A DNA stretch of 42,271 nt, taken from positions 1-42,271 of the forward strand of contig NVUL01000054.1 in assembly GCA_002401885.1 (NCBI GenBank). The letters are read 5' to 3'. Shown here in pieces: positions 8,372-18,613 of the stretch. The position numbers and the translations under genes are program-made. Source of the DNA: SAR86 cluster bacterium. Lineage in GTDB: Bacteria; Pseudomonadota; Gammaproteobacteria; Pseudomonadales; Pseudohongiellaceae. A model generated the notes under the pieces. That model was given only the letters and a program-made list of their open reading frames with translations. It did not search any database and had not been told where the DNA came from. The first letter of the stretch is position 1; every line of letters begins with the position of its first letter.

Positions 8372-8800
8372 TCAGTCTTCCGCTGGCGCAAACTGAGCGA
8401 AGAGTTCTTCTCCAGTTAAATCCTCGGTCTTGTTCGAATACTGATAATAGTGAGGCCTCTCATCGATAAATACCTGCCGCCGAAAAACCAGGCCACTATC
8501 ATCATCGAATAGACCGACCGGCATCATATGCTCCTGTGTTTCTTTTAAGCGATAGAAAAGATGACTACCACAGGCAGAACAGAATCCCCTCTCCGCCCAT
8601 TCTGAGGAATCGAAAACTGAAAGCTTATCGACATCGTTGAACTCTACTTCGGGGCCACAGTTTACTTCCATAAACGCGCTTCCACCCCATTTCCTGCAAC
8701 TATTGCAGTGACAGGCGGCGACGTTAGTTGTCATCTTCTTTGCCGTGAAACTAATCGCTCCACAGAGACAGGATCCTGCACCAACTCTAGTTTCTGTCAT
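8372..8800 (-). CDS. GFA-domain (glutathione-dependent formaldehyde-activating type) protein
   Basis: A zinc protein of the Mss4-like GFA/CENP-V family with 142 residues. The zinc ligands are visible as CLCG near residue 11, CHCNSC near 31 and CSAC near 73. Start ATG 8800 is chosen because GGAG lies 8 nt upstream; the longer frame to 8830 would overlap the preceding gene by 14 bp. Most family members have no proven substrate, so the formaldehyde label should not be taken as function. It lies 16 bp behind a DUF1330 gene, and the pair is probably cotranscribed. Confidence 0.85.
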   Translation of the reverse strand: MTETRVGAGSCLCGAISFTAKKMTTNVAACHCNSCRKWGGSAFMEVNCGPEVEFNDVDKLSVFDSSEWAERGFCSACGSHLFYRLKETQEHMMPVGLFDDDSGLVFRRQVFIDERPHYYQYSNKTEDLTGEELFAQFAPAED

Positions 8801-8816
8801 AGCTACATCTCCAATA

Positions 8817-9107
8817 CTATTCTGTGCCATCTACCAACAACAACTTGCTTGTCGTCGCTCGATGTCGAATAGCAAACAGAGCCTGCGCCTCTGGGTCTGC
8901 TAGGAACGCCTTAGCATTGTCTCGTGAGGGGAATTCTATAACGACCAATCGATCGGGCTTCCAATCACCTTCCAGGACGGTGGGTATCTGCCCCTGAACC
9001 GCGTAACTCCCATCATGTTTACCAATTACGGCAGGAATCTTCTCCACGTATTCGGTAAAACTTTCCATGTCGTGAATCGTGAGATCTAAAACTAAGTAAG
9101 CATTCAT
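8817..9107 (-). CDS. DUF1330 family protein
   Basis: A 96-residue dimeric alpha-beta barrel type protein. The pattern fits DUF1330: YLVLDLTIHDMESFTEYVEK at the start, GKHDGSYAVQG near residue 30, RLVVIEFPSRDNAKAFLADPE near 53 and a final RHRATTSKLLLVDG. No catalytic residue is assigned for the family. It is the first gene of a two-gene unit with the GFA protein, sitting between lptG and the RDD gene. Confidence 0.85.
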   Translation of the reverse strand: MNAYLVLDLTIHDMESFTEYVEKIPAVIGKHDGSYAVQGQIPTVLEGDWKPDRLVVIEFPSRDNAKAFLADPEAQALFAIRHRATTSKLLLVDGTE

Positions 9108-9176
9108 TAATTACTCTCTATCTAAATTATTTCTAAAAAACTCGTAGTATGGCTCGTTTATTTTACGACGGGACAA

Positions 9177-10253
9177 TCAACGCACACGCCTCATCAAAAA
9201 GAGCCCCAGTAACCCGCAAAAGAAAATTGGCGTCAGTACCGCAAGTAACGGACTAAATCCATACAACAAACTCGCCGGTTCCATCAGCCGCTGTATGATA
9301 GTAAACACTAGGCCAATACCGAGCGCCACAAACACTCTAAAACCCATTGTCGATTCCCGCAACGGCCCGAAGACAAATGATATGGCGAGGATTACCAACG
9401 CGAGCGTCGCAATAGGTTGCAGCAGTTTTTTCCAGAACGCGAGAAAATATGTAGCCGAATCCAAGCCTTGGGCATCGAAGAATTGCGCAAACCGATAAAG
9501 GCCCGAGATCGACTGTCGGTCTGGCTCCACCAACAGTACGGACAACAGCTCGGGCGACAGGTCAATCTGCCAGTCTACCTGCAGGTATTCCTGAGCAGAG
9601 ATCGCACCCGGCTCAAATCTACTCTCTCTCACATTGCTAAGCTGCCAGTAACTCGAGTCTTCTCTCTCTATGTAGGTAGCAAATTCTGCGAAACTGCTAG
9701 ACAAGATATTGCGATTACTGCCAACCTCATAACGCGTCACACCATAGAGCAGTTCACCACCAGGCGCGATGGCATTGATGTGAATATATTCATTGCCGAC
9801 TTTACGCCACGTCCCCTGCTCCGAAGCGATTGAGTCATTGCCACTCTGCTGCACCGCCTTATTGCTCTGCGCGAGTTGCTCCAGCGGGGGGGCGATGTAC
9901 TCTCCAAGCAATAGACTCAACAGCATAATTAGCATAGTAGGTTTCAGCACAGACCAGACAATTCGCCATACGCTAACTCCCGCGGCCTGCAGTACAATCA
10001 ACTCATTATTGGATGCCAATATTCCAAGCCCGATTAGAGCTCCACCTAACGCGACAAAAGGCAGCAACTCATAGATGCTTGTGGGAAGTGTCAATATGAT
10101 AAAGCTGAGAGCGTTCATCAACGAGTAATTTTCATCGGTATCAGCGATCTCTTCGGCTAGAGCGAATACCAGATCAAGCGAAATGATAAGTGATACGACA
10201 ACCAGCATAGCGAGCAGCACTGTGTTGCGAATATGGTTATCAATCTTCACCAT
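9177..10253 (-). CDS. lptG: LPS export ABC transporter permease LptG
   Basis: The inner-membrane permease of the LptB2FG transporter, which extracts lipopolysaccharide from the inner membrane and pushes it along the LptC-LptA-LptD bridge. The 358 residues show three N-terminal helices (about 12-33, 60-80 and 103-123). The short coupling segment LASNNELIVLQAAGVSVWRI lies near residue 78. A periplasmic beta-jellyroll domain covers about 125-265, and three C-terminal helices complete the fold. It follows lptF on the same strand with a 71-bp gap. Confidence 0.95.
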   Translation of the reverse strand: MVKIDNHIRNTVLLAMLVVVSLIISLDLVFALAEEIADTDENYSLMNALSFIILTLPTSIYELLPFVALGGALIGLGILASNNELIVLQAAGVSVWRIVWSVLKPTMLIMLLSLLLGEYIAPPLEQLAQSNKAVQQSGNDSIASEQGTWRKVGNEYIHINAIAPGGELLYGVTRYEVGSNRNILSSSFAEFATYIEREDSSYWQLSNVRESRFEPGAISAQEYLQVDWQIDLSPELLSVLLVEPDRQSISGLYRFAQFFDAQGLDSATYFLAFWKKLLQPIATLALVILAISFVFGPLRESTMGFRVFVALGIGLVFTIIQRLMEPASLLYGFSPLLAVLTPIFFCGLLGLFLMRRVR

Positions 10254-10324
10254 GATGCGAGACTAGCCTTTCCTTAACTTGTGAGAAAACGACTTATGAA
10301 AGAGTGACTCATGCGACACCGCAT

Positions 10325-11437
10325 TCAACTAGAACCACCTAGGGAAAACGATCTACCGAAACTAGGGAACCGATAGCAGAGCAATGCTATGCCGATAAAG
10401 AAAGCATGCACCCACCACATGCCTACCAAGGCGGGCAGATTCTCTGCGGCGATCATATCCTTGGAAAATTGCAGCAGCATGAAATAGACGGCATACAGAC
10501 AAGCCGCTGGCACCAACTTGCTGTAGCGACCCTGCCGCGGATCGACCTTGCTGAGGGGGACGGCAATAAGAGTAATTATCGGAATGAGCAGCAGTGTCGA
10601 AATTCGCCACTGCAATTCGGCTTGGTGCTCGGGTAGATCCGAACCAATGAGCTGCTTCGTGGTGAGCGACTCTTCCTCCAATATGGGTTCGATGCTAGTC
10701 GAATCGGGCAAGACGATAGATTGCACATCGAACTGACCTATACTGAACTCCAAGGCGCCGGGCACCCCATCATACTGCAATACATTCTCGAGCCGCATGA
10801 AGCGAGCACCAGTTTCGGAGTCGATCTCAGGCCGCGCCGACTCGGCAACAATGATTCGAGGACTGCTCTGCCCTGCCTCATCTTCGGCACCACTAACTGC
10901 GACGAAGACATTCTGTAGCTGACGTTCACCTTCCGTTGAGGCATCAATACGCTCAGCATAGGTCACGCGATTGCCACCTCCGAAGCTTTGAAATTTTCCT
11001 GCAACAATGAGATCCAATTCGGTAAGCTGATCCTGATTCTGCTTCAACTGCTCGGTGTTCCGCACTCCCCAGGGTGCCAACTGAAGACTGAGCACTGCCA
11101 CGACTATCATCACGATCGACGAGGTTCCGAGCGTAGCTAATAGGAGCCTTTTCTGGCTAAACCCGCTACCGATCAAAATCACCATCTCATTGTCGGCGTA
11201 CATCCGGCCATAGGCTAATAGGATTCCGAGAAACAGCGCGAGAGGAAGAATTACCAACAGGAAATCGGGCAACCTATAGAGCATGAGCAAGAATAGAACG
11301 TCCGATGCCAGTTCCCCGGCTACCGCCTGAGAAAGGTATTGGATGAAGCGGCTGGTTAGCGCCACGACTAGAAGGATTAGTGTGACTGCCGCCATTACTT
11401 GTAGGATTTGCTTAGTGAGGTAGCGGAATATGATCAA
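10325..11437 (-). CDS. lptF: LPS export ABC transporter permease LptF
   Basis: The LptG partner in the LptB2FG lipopolysaccharide extractor. The 370 residues begin MIIFRYLTKQIL, matching the N terminus of E. coli LptF (MIIIRYL). This fixes the start at TTG 11437 even though no strong ribosome-binding site is seen. The fold is three N-terminal helices, a periplasmic domain at about 125-270, and three C-terminal helices including VPLSKVDPRQGRY near residue 298. LptF normally faces pepA directly across a divergent promoter; here a thioesterase gene lies between. Confidence 0.95.
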   Translation of the reverse strand: MIIFRYLTKQILQVMAAVTLILLVVALTSRFIQYLSQAVAGELASDVLFLLMLYRLPDFLLVILPLALFLGILLAYGRMYADNEMVILIGSGFSQKRLLLATLGTSSIVMIVVAVLSLQLAPWGVRNTEQLKQNQDQLTELDLIVAGKFQSFGGGNRVTYAERIDASTEGERQLQNVFVAVSGAEDEAGQSSPRIIVAESARPEIDSETGARFMRLENVLQYDGVPGALEFSIGQFDVQSIVLPDSTSIEPILEEESLTTKQLIGSDLPEHQAELQWRISTLLLIPIITLIAVPLSKVDPRQGRYSKLVPAACLYAVYFMLLQFSKDMIAAENLPALVGMWWVHAFFIGIALLCYRFPSFGRSFSLGGSS

Positions 11438-11523
11438 ACTGGGGCACGTCCGTTACTTGGAAGAGCCCACAGTTTACTCGAAATAGGGGTGTAACGTTAG
11501 GCTGAAAAACAGGGAAGTGCGAA

Positions 11524-11967
11524 TCAAGCGACCTGGGATTCCTGGCGTCCAAGTAATACCTTAAATGCAGGCGGCACGTCTATGATTTGATGCTTATCGA
11601 AGTCGAAGAAGACGACCCCCATCTTGCCGTTGCAGACCACCGTCTCAAGTGCGCTGTTGGTGACCTGCAAGCCAATGTCGAATCCGTAACGATTAAAGCC
11701 GCTAACACCCACATCAATGACAAGCATGTCATTGGCAAACGATTCGGAGCGATATTCAACCGCGAGATCGGTGACCACCATGCCCAAGCCAAAGATATTA
11801 CCTTCAGTAAAGCCAAGACTCGCAAGAAACTGCAATCTAGCCTCGTGCAGGATTTTCACCATCGCTATGCTATCGAGGTGTTTTGCGTAGTTCACATCAC
11901 TGATGCCAATACGACGTTCCATGCTGAACAAAAATTGATCAGGTGGGGTGACCTTTACTCTTGGCAT
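11524..11967 (-). CDS. Hotdog-fold acyl-CoA thioesterase
   Basis: A 147-residue 4HBT/YbgC-like hotdog protein. The active-site helix region reads GISDVNYAKHLDSIAMVKILHEAR (residues 22-45), followed by SLGFTEGNIFGLGMVVTDLAVEYRSE and the long beta-strand segment IGLQVTNSALETVVCNGKMGVVFFD typical of the family. The substrate is unknown. Start ATG 11967 has GGAG at 6-nt spacing. It is the first gene of a leftward group leading into lptF and lptG, with an 86-bp gap, and is divergent from pepA. Confidence 0.85.
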   Translation of the reverse strand: MPRVKVTPPDQFLFSMERRIGISDVNYAKHLDSIAMVKILHEARLQFLASLGFTEGNIFGLGMVVTDLAVEYRSESFANDMLVIDVGVSGFNRYGFDIGLQVTNSALETVVCNGKMGVVFFDFDKHQIIDVPPAFKVLLGRQESQVA

Positions 11968-12111
11968 AGCTACTCCTTTAAAACGTTACTGCATCAACAT
12001 TAGTGAGACAGGCAAAGGCCAAATTGGTTCAAGAGTTTAGTCAATTATTCGCAGAAATGTGAACCTTTTTATCTTTAATTTTTCCCCATTTCCCCACTCC
12101 TGTCATCTTTG

Positions 12112-12140
12112 TTGCTTAAGTGTCTGAATATCTTTAGGAT
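12112..12140 (+). promoter_or_regulatory. Candidate sigma-70 promoter of pepA
   Basis: TTGCTT (12112-12117) and TAGGAT (12135-12140) have 17 bp between them, about 55 bp before the pepA start. The upstream region is pyrimidine-rich and AT-rich. Neither hexamer is perfect. Confidence 0.35.
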
Positions 12141-12195
12141 TATCTCTCAATAGAATTCGGGTCGATTTTTGGCCGTAGTAGGGGCTCATCAAAAC

Positions 12196-13683
12196 ATGAA
12201 GTATTCAATCAAGGCCGGTGCCGCAGATAAGATTAATTCCGATTGCATCGCTGTCGTCGTCTGGAACAAGGGTAGCTTAAGCGAGGAAGCGCAGCTCGCC
12301 GATAAGGTGAGCAATAAAGGCATTAGCAAGATCGTCCGCTCGGAAGACTTCACTGGCACGCTGGGTCAGACGCAACTCGTGTATAACCCTGTCGGTCTAA
12401 AGAGCAAGCGCCTGCTGCTAATTGGAGGTGGTGAGAGGAAGAAATTAGATGCTAAGAACGCGGCTAGAATGCTCACAGCCGGACTCAAGGCTGTATTTGC
12501 ATCGAACTCTGCCAGTGTCCACTTCGCCGTAGCCAGCCTAAGTGTGAAAGACGAGACCGCTGCGTGGGTCTTCAAGCGACTCGCTCAGGAAGCCGAAACA
12601 GCTAGCTATAGATACAATGAAACCAAGAGCACGAAGAGCAAGGCGGTCAGCGTGAAGCTGATCAGCGTCTCGCCCAGCAAGGGTGTGCGCAGGAAGTCAC
12701 TGGAGGAAGCGCTCAAATCTGGCAGCGCTATTGGCGCCGGAATCAACCGTGCACGCCACCTTGGCAATCTACCCGGTAATGTCTGCACGCCAAGCTACCT
12801 AGCCGACGAAGCCACAGCGATAGGCAAAAAGCATAGCTCTATGAAGGTGAAGATCCTCGGCGAGAAGCAGATGAACCGGCTGAAAATGGGCTCACTGCTT
12901 TCCGTCTCCGCTGGCTCCGCTGAAGAAGCTAAGCTGATCGTGATGGAGTACAAGGGAGCCAAAGCAGATAGCAAACCCCATGTGTTGGTTGGCAAGGGAG
13001 TCACTTTCGACACTGGCGGCATCAGCCTGAAAGGCGGCGGCGCGATGGATGAAATGAAATTCGATATGTGTGGGGCGGCGAGTGTCATAGGCACCATGGC
13101 CGCAGTTGCACAGTTGAAGCTACCCATCAATATAGTTGGCCTGATTGGAGCCGTTGAGAACATGCCTAGCAGCACCGCAACCAAGCCCGGTGACATCGTA
13201 ACGAGCATGGCCGGTAAGACTATCGAAGTGCTCAATACCGATGCCGAAGGTCGCCTCGTACTGTGCGATGTACTCACCTACGCAGAACGCTACAAGCCGC
13301 GCAGTGTTATCGATGTTGCGACGCTAACCGGAGCCGCAGTAGCGACATTTGGATCGCATGTTAGCGCCCTACTCAGTAACGATGATAAATTATCTGAAGC
13401 ATTGATCGCCTCCGGAAAGAGCAGCCTCGACCGCGTCTGGCCACTGCCGCTATGGGAGGAATACCAGGGACTGCTAAACAGTAATTTTGCAGATATCGCC
13501 AACATCGGCGGCCCTCGAGCCGGAACCATTACTGCCGCATGCTTTCTCTCTAGATTCGCTGAGAAATTTAAATGGGCGCATCTCGATATAGCCGGCACTG
13601 CTTGGCACTCCGGCGCACAGAAGGGCGCCACCGGACGCCCCGTCGCATTATTGGTTGAATACCTAAGTCAGCAAAAAGCCTAG
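12196..13683 (+). CDS. pepA: Leucyl aminopeptidase (M17)
   Basis: A cytoplasmic two-metal aminopeptidase that removes N-terminal residues from peptides. In E. coli PepA also binds DNA as a Xer recombination and carAB regulator. The 495-residue form starts MKYSIKAGAADKINSDC, which aligns with MEFSVKSGSPEKQRSAC of E. coli; hence ATG 12196 and not the TTG 27 bp upstream. M17 signatures present are VGKGVTFDTGGISLK near residue 267, MDEMKFDMCGAASV near 285, NTDAEGRLVLCD near 345 and the C-terminal HLDIAGTAWHSG and GATGRPVALL. It is followed by holC and valS, the standard gammaproteobacterial order. Confidence 0.97.
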   Translation: MKYSIKAGAADKINSDCIAVVVWNKGSLSEEAQLADKVSNKGISKIVRSEDFTGTLGQTQLVYNPVGLKSKRLLLIGGGERKKLDAKNAARMLTAGLKAVFASNSASVHFAVASLSVKDETAAWVFKRLAQEAETASYRYNETKSTKSKAVSVKLISVSPSKGVRRKSLEEALKSGSAIGAGINRARHLGNLPGNVCTPSYLADEATAIGKKHSSMKVKILGEKQMNRLKMGSLLSVSAGSAEEAKLIVMEYKGAKADSKPHVLVGKGVTFDTGGISLKGGGAMDEMKFDMCGAASVIGTMAAVAQLKLPINIVGLIGAVENMPSSTATKPGDIVTSMAGKTIEVLNTDAEGRLVLCDVLTYAERYKPRSVIDVATLTGAAVATFGSHVSALLSNDDKLSEALIASGKSSLDRVWPLPLWEEYQGLLNSNFADIANIGGPRAGTITAACFLSRFAEKFKWAHLDIAGTAWHSGAQKGATGRPVALLVEYLSQQKA

Positions 13684-13723
13684 ATCAGCAGACCTAAATT
13701 AATAGAAGCAGAACCTAGAAACC

Positions 13724-14149
13724 GTGACTCAAGTTAATTTCTACACACTCCCAAGCAGCGAGGTGCAATCTCGACTACTGTTTGTGTGTAGGCTAACGGA
13801 AAAAGCCTATTCACTCGGACATCGCATCCATATCCAGACAGAATCTGCGCAGCAATCGAAATTGCTAGACGATCTGCTCTGGCAGTATGCATCCAGCAGC
13901 TTCATCCCCCATAGAACACTAGAGGGCAGCAACGAAAGTCGCGACCCCGTGTCTCTGGGCACAGGCTTGGCAGGCGCCAAACATGCCGACGTATTGATTA
14001 ATCTTGGCAAGCAAGCCAGTCTGGCTGGAGATCAGTTCAGTCGTATCAACGAAGTCATTAGTGCCGACCCAGAAAGTCTAGAGCAGGGTCGGAATAGATA
14101 TCGCGACTACGCGGGTAAAGATTACCAGATCGAAACCTTCAAACTCTGA
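13724..14149 (+). CDS. holC: DNA polymerase III chi subunit
   Basis: Chi links the clamp loader to SSB at the replication fork and pairs with psi (HolD). The 141-residue product begins TQVNFYTLP and contains LLFVCRLTEKAYSLGHRIHIQ (residues 18-38), the family core, then DDLLWQYASSSFIPH. Length and order fit HolC. The start is GTG 13724. It follows pepA by 40 bp and precedes valS. The C terminus ends with the conserved-looking NRYRDYAGKDYQIETFKL, a feature of many non-enteric HolC proteins. Confidence 0.92.
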   Translation: MTQVNFYTLPSSEVQSRLLFVCRLTEKAYSLGHRIHIQTESAQQSKLLDDLLWQYASSSFIPHRTLEGSNESRDPVSLGTGLAGAKHADVLINLGKQASLAGDQFSRINEVISADPESLEQGRNRYRDYAGKDYQIETFKL

Positions 14150-14181
14150 ATTTTAGACGGGTCGCAGAATGCCGCTTAATC

Positions 14182-14210
14182 CGGCAAAGCCCTGTCTCTT
14201 CATGTATAAT
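14182..14210 (+). promoter_or_regulatory. Candidate promoter ahead of valS
   Basis: A perfect -10 box TATAAT (14205-14210) lies 35 bp before the valS start. The -35 position at 17-bp spacing (CGGCAA) is weak, so this may be a modest internal promoter that adds to read-through from pepA-holC. Confidence 0.35.
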
Positions 14211-14245
14211 TGCGCCTTTTTTAAGCATGGCAAACACTCATCAGT

Positions 14246-17020
14246 ATGGACAAGACTTACCAACCAAAACAGCTGGAAAATCAGTGGTATAAGACCTGGG
14301 AAGAGCGTGGTTATTTCGCACCTCAAGGCGATGGCGACCCCTATTGCATTGTCATCCCACCTCCTAACGTTACCGGCCGGCTCCACATGGGTCATGGCTT
14401 CCAGAACGCGATTATGGATGCACTCATCCGCTATCACCGCATGCTCGGCCGCTCGACGCTTTGGCAGGTTGGTACCGATCACGCGGGTATCGCAACTCAA
14501 ATGGTTGTGGAGCGAAAGCTAAACGCAGCAGGCTCTTCGCGCCAGGAAGTTGGCCGCGAGCAATTCGTTAAGAAAGTATGGGATTGGAAAGAAGAGTCTG
14601 GCGGCATAATCACCGAGCAGATTCGCCGCCTCGGATCCTCGCTAGATTGGACCCGCGAGCGCTTTACCATGGATGAGCAGCTCTCCTGTGTGGTTGAAAA
14701 AGTCTTCATCGAACTCTATGAAGAGGGTTTGATATATCGCGGCAATCGCCTCGTTAACTGGGATCCACAACTACTTACTGCCGTTTCTGACCTAGAGGTT
14801 ATCTCCGAGGAAGAAAATGGCTCGCTGTGGCATTTCCGCTATCCGCTCGCCGATGATCCGAGCCGTCATATAGTTATTGCAACGACTAGGCCAGAAACTT
14901 TATTGGGCGATAGTGCAATCGCCGTTCATCCAGATGATGAACGTTATAAAGATCTCATCGGGAAATTTGTTGAACTACCACTTTGCGATAGACAGATACC
15001 GATAATAGCCGATGACTATGCCGACCCCGAATTTGGAACAGGCTGCGTGAAGATTACGCCGGCGCATGATTTCAACGACTACGAAGTGGGCAAGCGCAAT
15101 GACTTAGAGGTCATCAATATCCTCACTGACGAGGCCTGCATAAATGAGAACGCACCGGCAGTGTATCAAGGCCTGGATCGATTCGAAGCGCGCAAGAAGA
15201 TTGTAGAAGATTTAGAAGTACTAGGGCTTGTCGATAAGATAGAGCCACATAAATTGAAAGTGCCTAGAGGTGACCGCAGTGGCGTAATCATCGAGCCTTA
15301 TCTGACGCATCAATGGTATGTGTCCGTACAGTCATTAGCCGATCCGGCAATAAAAGCGGTCGAAGATGGCGACATAGAATTTGTGCCAAAAAACTGGGAG
15401 AACACCTACTTCGCCTGGATGCGAAACATACAGGATTGGTGCATCAGTCGACAACTTTGGTGGGGGCACCGTATTCCGGCCTGGTATGACGAAGATGGAA
15501 AGGTCTATGTTGGCAAGACTGAGGCCGAGATTAGAGAGAAACACAATCTGGGCGATGATGTTTCACTGCGCCAGGATGAAGATGTCTTAGATACCTGGTT
15601 TTCCTCCGCCTTATGGACATTCTCGACGCTGGGCTGGCCGAATGAACGTGAATTTTTTGACCGTTTCCACCCAACCGACGTTCTAGTGACTGGCTTCGAC
15701 ATCATATTTTTCTGGGTCGCCCGCATGATCATGATGACCCTGAAATTTACCGGTGAGATCCCATTCAAGAAGGTGTATATCACAGGATTAGTCAAAGATG
15801 AGCAGGGACAGAAGATGTCCAAGTCGAAGGGGAACATACTCGACCCAATCGACCTCATTGACGGCATAGAGCTCGACGAGCTAGTGGAAAAGAGAACGGC
15901 GGACATGATGCAACCGCAGCTCAAAGCAAAGATCGAAAAACACACGCGTGATGCATTCCCTGAAGGCATCGCGGGCTATGGCACCGATGCCCTGCGTTTC
16001 ACTTTTTATTCTCTAGCTTCAACCGGCCGAGATATTAAATTCGACTTGGGCCGAACCGAAGGCTATCGAAACTTCTGCAACAAGATTTGGAATGCTGCGC
16101 GCTACGTACTCATGAACTGCGAGGACAAAGCAGTTGTTGATGGCTCCAGCATATCGACTAAGCATCTATCCATTGCCGACAAATGGATCAGCAGCCGCTT
16201 CGAACAGACTGCATCGAGTATCGAAGAATGTATGGAAAACTACCGATTCGATCTTGCCGCTCAGACCCTACAGGAATTTATCTGGAACGAGTACTGCGAC
16301 TGGTATGTCGAACTTTCTAAACCCGTGCTATGGGATGAGGAAAATAAGCCGAACGAGGCTCAGGCGACACGATGGATGTTGTTGAACATTATGGAGAAGA
16401 GTCTTAGGTTATTGCACCCTTTCATGCCATATATCACGGAAGAAATTTGGCAGCGTATTGCTCCACTCTTGAACATTCAGGGCGAGAGCATCATGTTACA
16501 ACCCTATCCGCAACCTGATGAGGCGAACGTCGATCAGAACGCCGAGCAGGGCATAGAGTGGATTAAAGGCATCATTGTCGCTATTCGAAATATCCGTGGC
16601 GAGATGGATATCTCACCTGCCAAGGCCATTCCAGTTTTTCTCAACAAGGGAACAGGAGGCGATCTGGCGAAGCTCGAAGAATACCGCCCCTATCTTGAGA
16701 AACTAGCAAAGCTAGAAAGCATCCAATGGCTCAATCCAGAGGAGGAAGTGCCCGCTGCGGCCACTCAGCTCCATGGTGATATCGAGATCCTCGTGCCGAT
16801 GGCAGGTCTTATCGATGTCGAAGCGGAACGCGCTCGTTTGGAGAAAGAAATAGCGAAGCTAGAATCTGGCATGAAGGCTGTGTCTGCGAAACTGAACAAC
16901 AAAAAGTTTATGGACAATGCTCCGGAAGCGGTAGTCGCCAAAGAGCGTGGAAAAGCAGAACAGATGTCGGCCGCATTGACGGCGCTGCAGGAAAAGCTTG
17001 AAGAGCTCGTGAAGATGTAA
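14246..17020 (+). CDS. valS: Valine--tRNA ligase
   Basis: A class I aminoacyl-tRNA synthetase charging tRNA-Val, with 924 residues. The HIGH-type motif is HMGH in [14 protein letters not shown] near residue 46. The editing (CP1) domain carries [17 protein letters not shown] near 220, and [16 protein letters not shown] near 395 is typical. The KMSKS motif is complete ([10 protein letters not shown], near 525). The C terminus is a coiled coil rich in Glu, Lys and Leu (about 855-920), as in other ValRS. It converges with ispH; the stops are about 28 bp apart with no visible terminator between. Confidence 0.98.
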   Translation: MDKTYQPKQLENQWYKTWEERGYFAPQGDGDPYCIVIPPPNVTGRLHMGHGFQNAIMDALIRYHRMLGRSTLWQVGTDHAGIATQMVVERKLNAAGSSRQEVGREQFVKKVWDWKEESGGIITEQIRRLGSSLDWTRERFTMDEQLSCVVEKVFIELYEEGLIYRGNRLVNWDPQLLTAVSDLEVISEEENGSLWHFRYPLADDPSRHIVIATTRPETLLGDSAIAVHPDDERYKDLIGKFVELPLCDRQIPIIADDYADPEFGTGCVKITPAHDFNDYEVGKRNDLEVINILTDEACINENAPAVYQGLDRFEARKKIVEDLEVLGLVDKIEPHKLKVPRGDRSGVIIEPYLTHQWYVSVQSLADPAIKAVEDGDIEFVPKNWENTYFAWMRNIQDWCISRQLWWGHRIPAWYDEDGKVYVGKTEAEIREKHNLGDDVSLRQDEDVLDTWFSSALWTFSTLGWPNEREFFDRFHPTDVLVTGFDIIFFWVARMIMMTLKFTGEIPFKKVYITGLVKDEQGQKMSKSKGNILDPIDLIDGIELDELVEKRTADMMQPQLKAKIEKHTRDAFPEGIAGYGTDALRFTFYSLASTGRDIKFDLGRTEGYRNFCNKIWNAARYVLMNCEDKAVVDGSSISTKHLSIADKWISSRFEQTASSIEECMENYRFDLAAQTLQEFIWNEYCDWYVELSKPVLWDEENKPNEAQATRWMLLNIMEKSLRLLHPFMPYITEEIWQRIAPLLNIQGESIMLQPYPQPDEANVDQNAEQGIEWIKGIIVAIRNIRGEMDISPAKAIPVFLNKGTGGDLAKLEEYRPYLEKLAKLESIQWLNPEEEVPAAATQLHGDIEILVPMAGLIDVEAERARLEKEIAKLESGMKAVSAKLNNKKFMDNAPEAVVAKERGKAEQMSAALTALQEKLEELVKM

Positions 17021-17047
17021 GATTGAGCGGATGTGGGAAATACGGAT

Positions 17048-18037
17048 TTAGCCGCGCAGATCGCGAGGCATACTAAAGACGATGTTCTCCTCAACCCCTT
17101 CTAACTCCTCTGGCTCCTGATGGCAGATCTCGCGCAACCGTTCTACTACCTGCTGTACCAGAACCTCGGGCGCCGAAGCTCCAGCGGTAATACCAAACTT
17201 TGACTTCCCTTTGAACCATCGTGGGTCGATGTCCTCGACACTATCGATAAGATAAGATTCGCAGCCCAGCCTCTCCGCTAATTCCTTTAGTCGATTTGAA
17301 TTCGAGCTATTCGGTGAACCCACCACGAGCAACAATTCACATTCTAGGGCTAACTGCTTAACTGCGTCCTGTCTATTCTGCGTCGCGTAGCAAATATCTT
17401 TCTTGCGCGGCCCCTTGATCGATGGAAATCTCTCCCGCAGCGCATCGATAACCTTGGAAGTATCATCCATAGACAATGTAGTTTGAGTTACATAACTCAA
17501 ATTCTCTGGATTATTCACCTCAAGTTTCTGTGCATCATCCACGGACTCCACCAAATAGATCTGACCGCCAGCCGTTTTATCGTATTGGCCCATCGTGCCT
17601 TCAACTTCCGGATGAAATTGATGACCAATTAACACGCACTCCCTGCCTGCCTGGCTAAACTTCGTCACTTCAAGGTGCACCTTAGTCACTAACGGACAAG
17701 TTGCATCGAATACCTTATAGCCTTTGTTACGCGCCTCGTCTTTCACGGCGATCGACACGCCATGGGCGCTAAAGATAACAATTGACGATCTGCCACGCTC
17801 ATCTTTAACCGGAATATCTGCTAGTTCATCGACGAAAACTGCCCCGCGCTTACGCAGCGTATCCACAACAAATTTGTTGTGGACCACTTCGTGACGAACA
17901 TAGATTGGTGCACCGAAAATATCTAGGGCTCGATTTACAATATCTATCGCCCGATCCACACCCGCGCAAAAACCTCTGGGGTTCGCCAGACGTATGGATG
18001 TTGTAGTCGATGCATCGTTTACAACTTGAATGCTCAC
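17048..18037 (-). CDS. ispH: 4-hydroxy-3-methylbut-2-enyl diphosphate reductase
   Basis: The last enzyme of the MEP isoprenoid pathway; it reduces HMBPP to IPP and DMAPP with an iron-sulfur cluster. The 329 residues contain the three cluster cysteines in context: [11 protein letters not shown] near 21, FDATCPLV near 112 and [10 protein letters not shown] near 213. The proton-relay region [11 protein letters not shown] is near 180 and [12 protein letters not shown] near 240. Start GTG 18037 is supported by GAGG five bases upstream. It is the last gene of the ribF-ileS-fkpB-ispH run and follows fkpB by 30 bp. Confidence 0.97.
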   Translation of the reverse strand: MSIQVVNDASTTTSIRLANPRGFCAGVDRAIDIVNRALDIFGAPIYVRHEVVHNKFVVDTLRKRGAVFVDELADIPVKDERGRSSIVIFSAHGVSIAVKDEARNKGYKVFDATCPLVTKVHLEVTKFSQAGRECVLIGHQFHPEVEGTMGQYDKTAGGQIYLVESVDDAQKLEVNNPENLSYVTQTTLSMDDTSKVIDALRERFPSIKGPRKKDICYATQNRQDAVKQLALECELLLVVGSPNSSNSNRLKELAERLGCESYLIDSVEDIDPRWFKGKSKFGITAGASAPEVLVQQVVERLREICHQEPEELEGVEENIVFSMPRDLRG

Positions 18038-18067
18038 TATCGCCTCGAGATTAGAATGCCAGGATGA

Positions 18068-18559
18068 CTATACTTTTATTTCGACGGCTTCCACGTCGGC
18101 GTCGATTACCGAATTAATCCGCGCCTTGAAAACTATTTCCTTGCCTGCGAGTGGATGATTAAAATCAACCACCACCATCGATTCTGTTAGTTCTGCGACA
18201 ACACCGGGAAGATCGAATCCGCCCGCGTCCTTGAATGAAACAACGGCACCCACCTCGGTGGGTATCAAGTCATCTTCCAGCAAATTCCGAAACTTGGCAA
18301 TGGGGAATCGATGTCTGTTTGCGGCGTTAATTTTCCCGAAGGCCTGCTCCGCGCCTAACGTGGCCTCGATTTCATCGCCTTTGCTTAGGCCAAGAAGCAC
18401 TTGTTCGAAGCCGGGCAGCATACTGCCATCGCCCAAACGAAAGCTCGCCGCCGGTTGCTCAAAATTGCTATCGATTAACTCACCAGTGGTGAGAGCGAGA
18501 GAAAAATGTAGGCTAACGAGTGAGCCAGCCGCTATGCTCTGTGTTGTATCAAGAGTCAT
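18068..18559 (-). CDS. fkpB: FKBP-type peptidyl-prolyl isomerase (SlpA/FkpB type)
   Basis: A cytoplasmic ribosome-associated prolyl isomerase and chaperone. The 163 residues show VSLHFSLALTTGELIDSNF near 15, FRLGDGSMLPGFEQVLLGLSKGD near 40 (FKBP strand and loop), the insert-in-flap region AFGKINAANRHRFPIAKF near 72 and VVDFNHPLAGKEIVFKARI near 128. It sits directly between ileS and ispH. In most gammaproteobacteria lspA lies between ileS and this gene; here the gap to ileS is only 54 bp, so lspA is absent from the locus. Confidence 0.94.
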   Translation of the reverse strand: MTLDTTQSIAAGSLVSLHFSLALTTGELIDSNFEQPAASFRLGDGSMLPGFEQVLLGLSKGDEIEATLGAEQAFGKINAANRHRFPIAKFRNLLEDDLIPTEVGAVVSFKDAGGFDLPGVVAELTESMVVVDFNHPLAGKEIVFKARINSVIDADVEAVEIKV

Positions 18560-18613
18560 TGCTTTATCCGAAATTGAAAAACTAGCGGAACCATAGAATT
18601 GTTCAGAGGTGCC

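Noticed and set aside
12366-13631. Several minus-strand open frames inside pepA (and similar ones inside valS, ileS, pntB and amtB)
   Set aside because: They lie opposite strongly conserved genes, have no ribosome-binding sites and read as Ser/Pro/Arg-rich mirror sequences of real codons.
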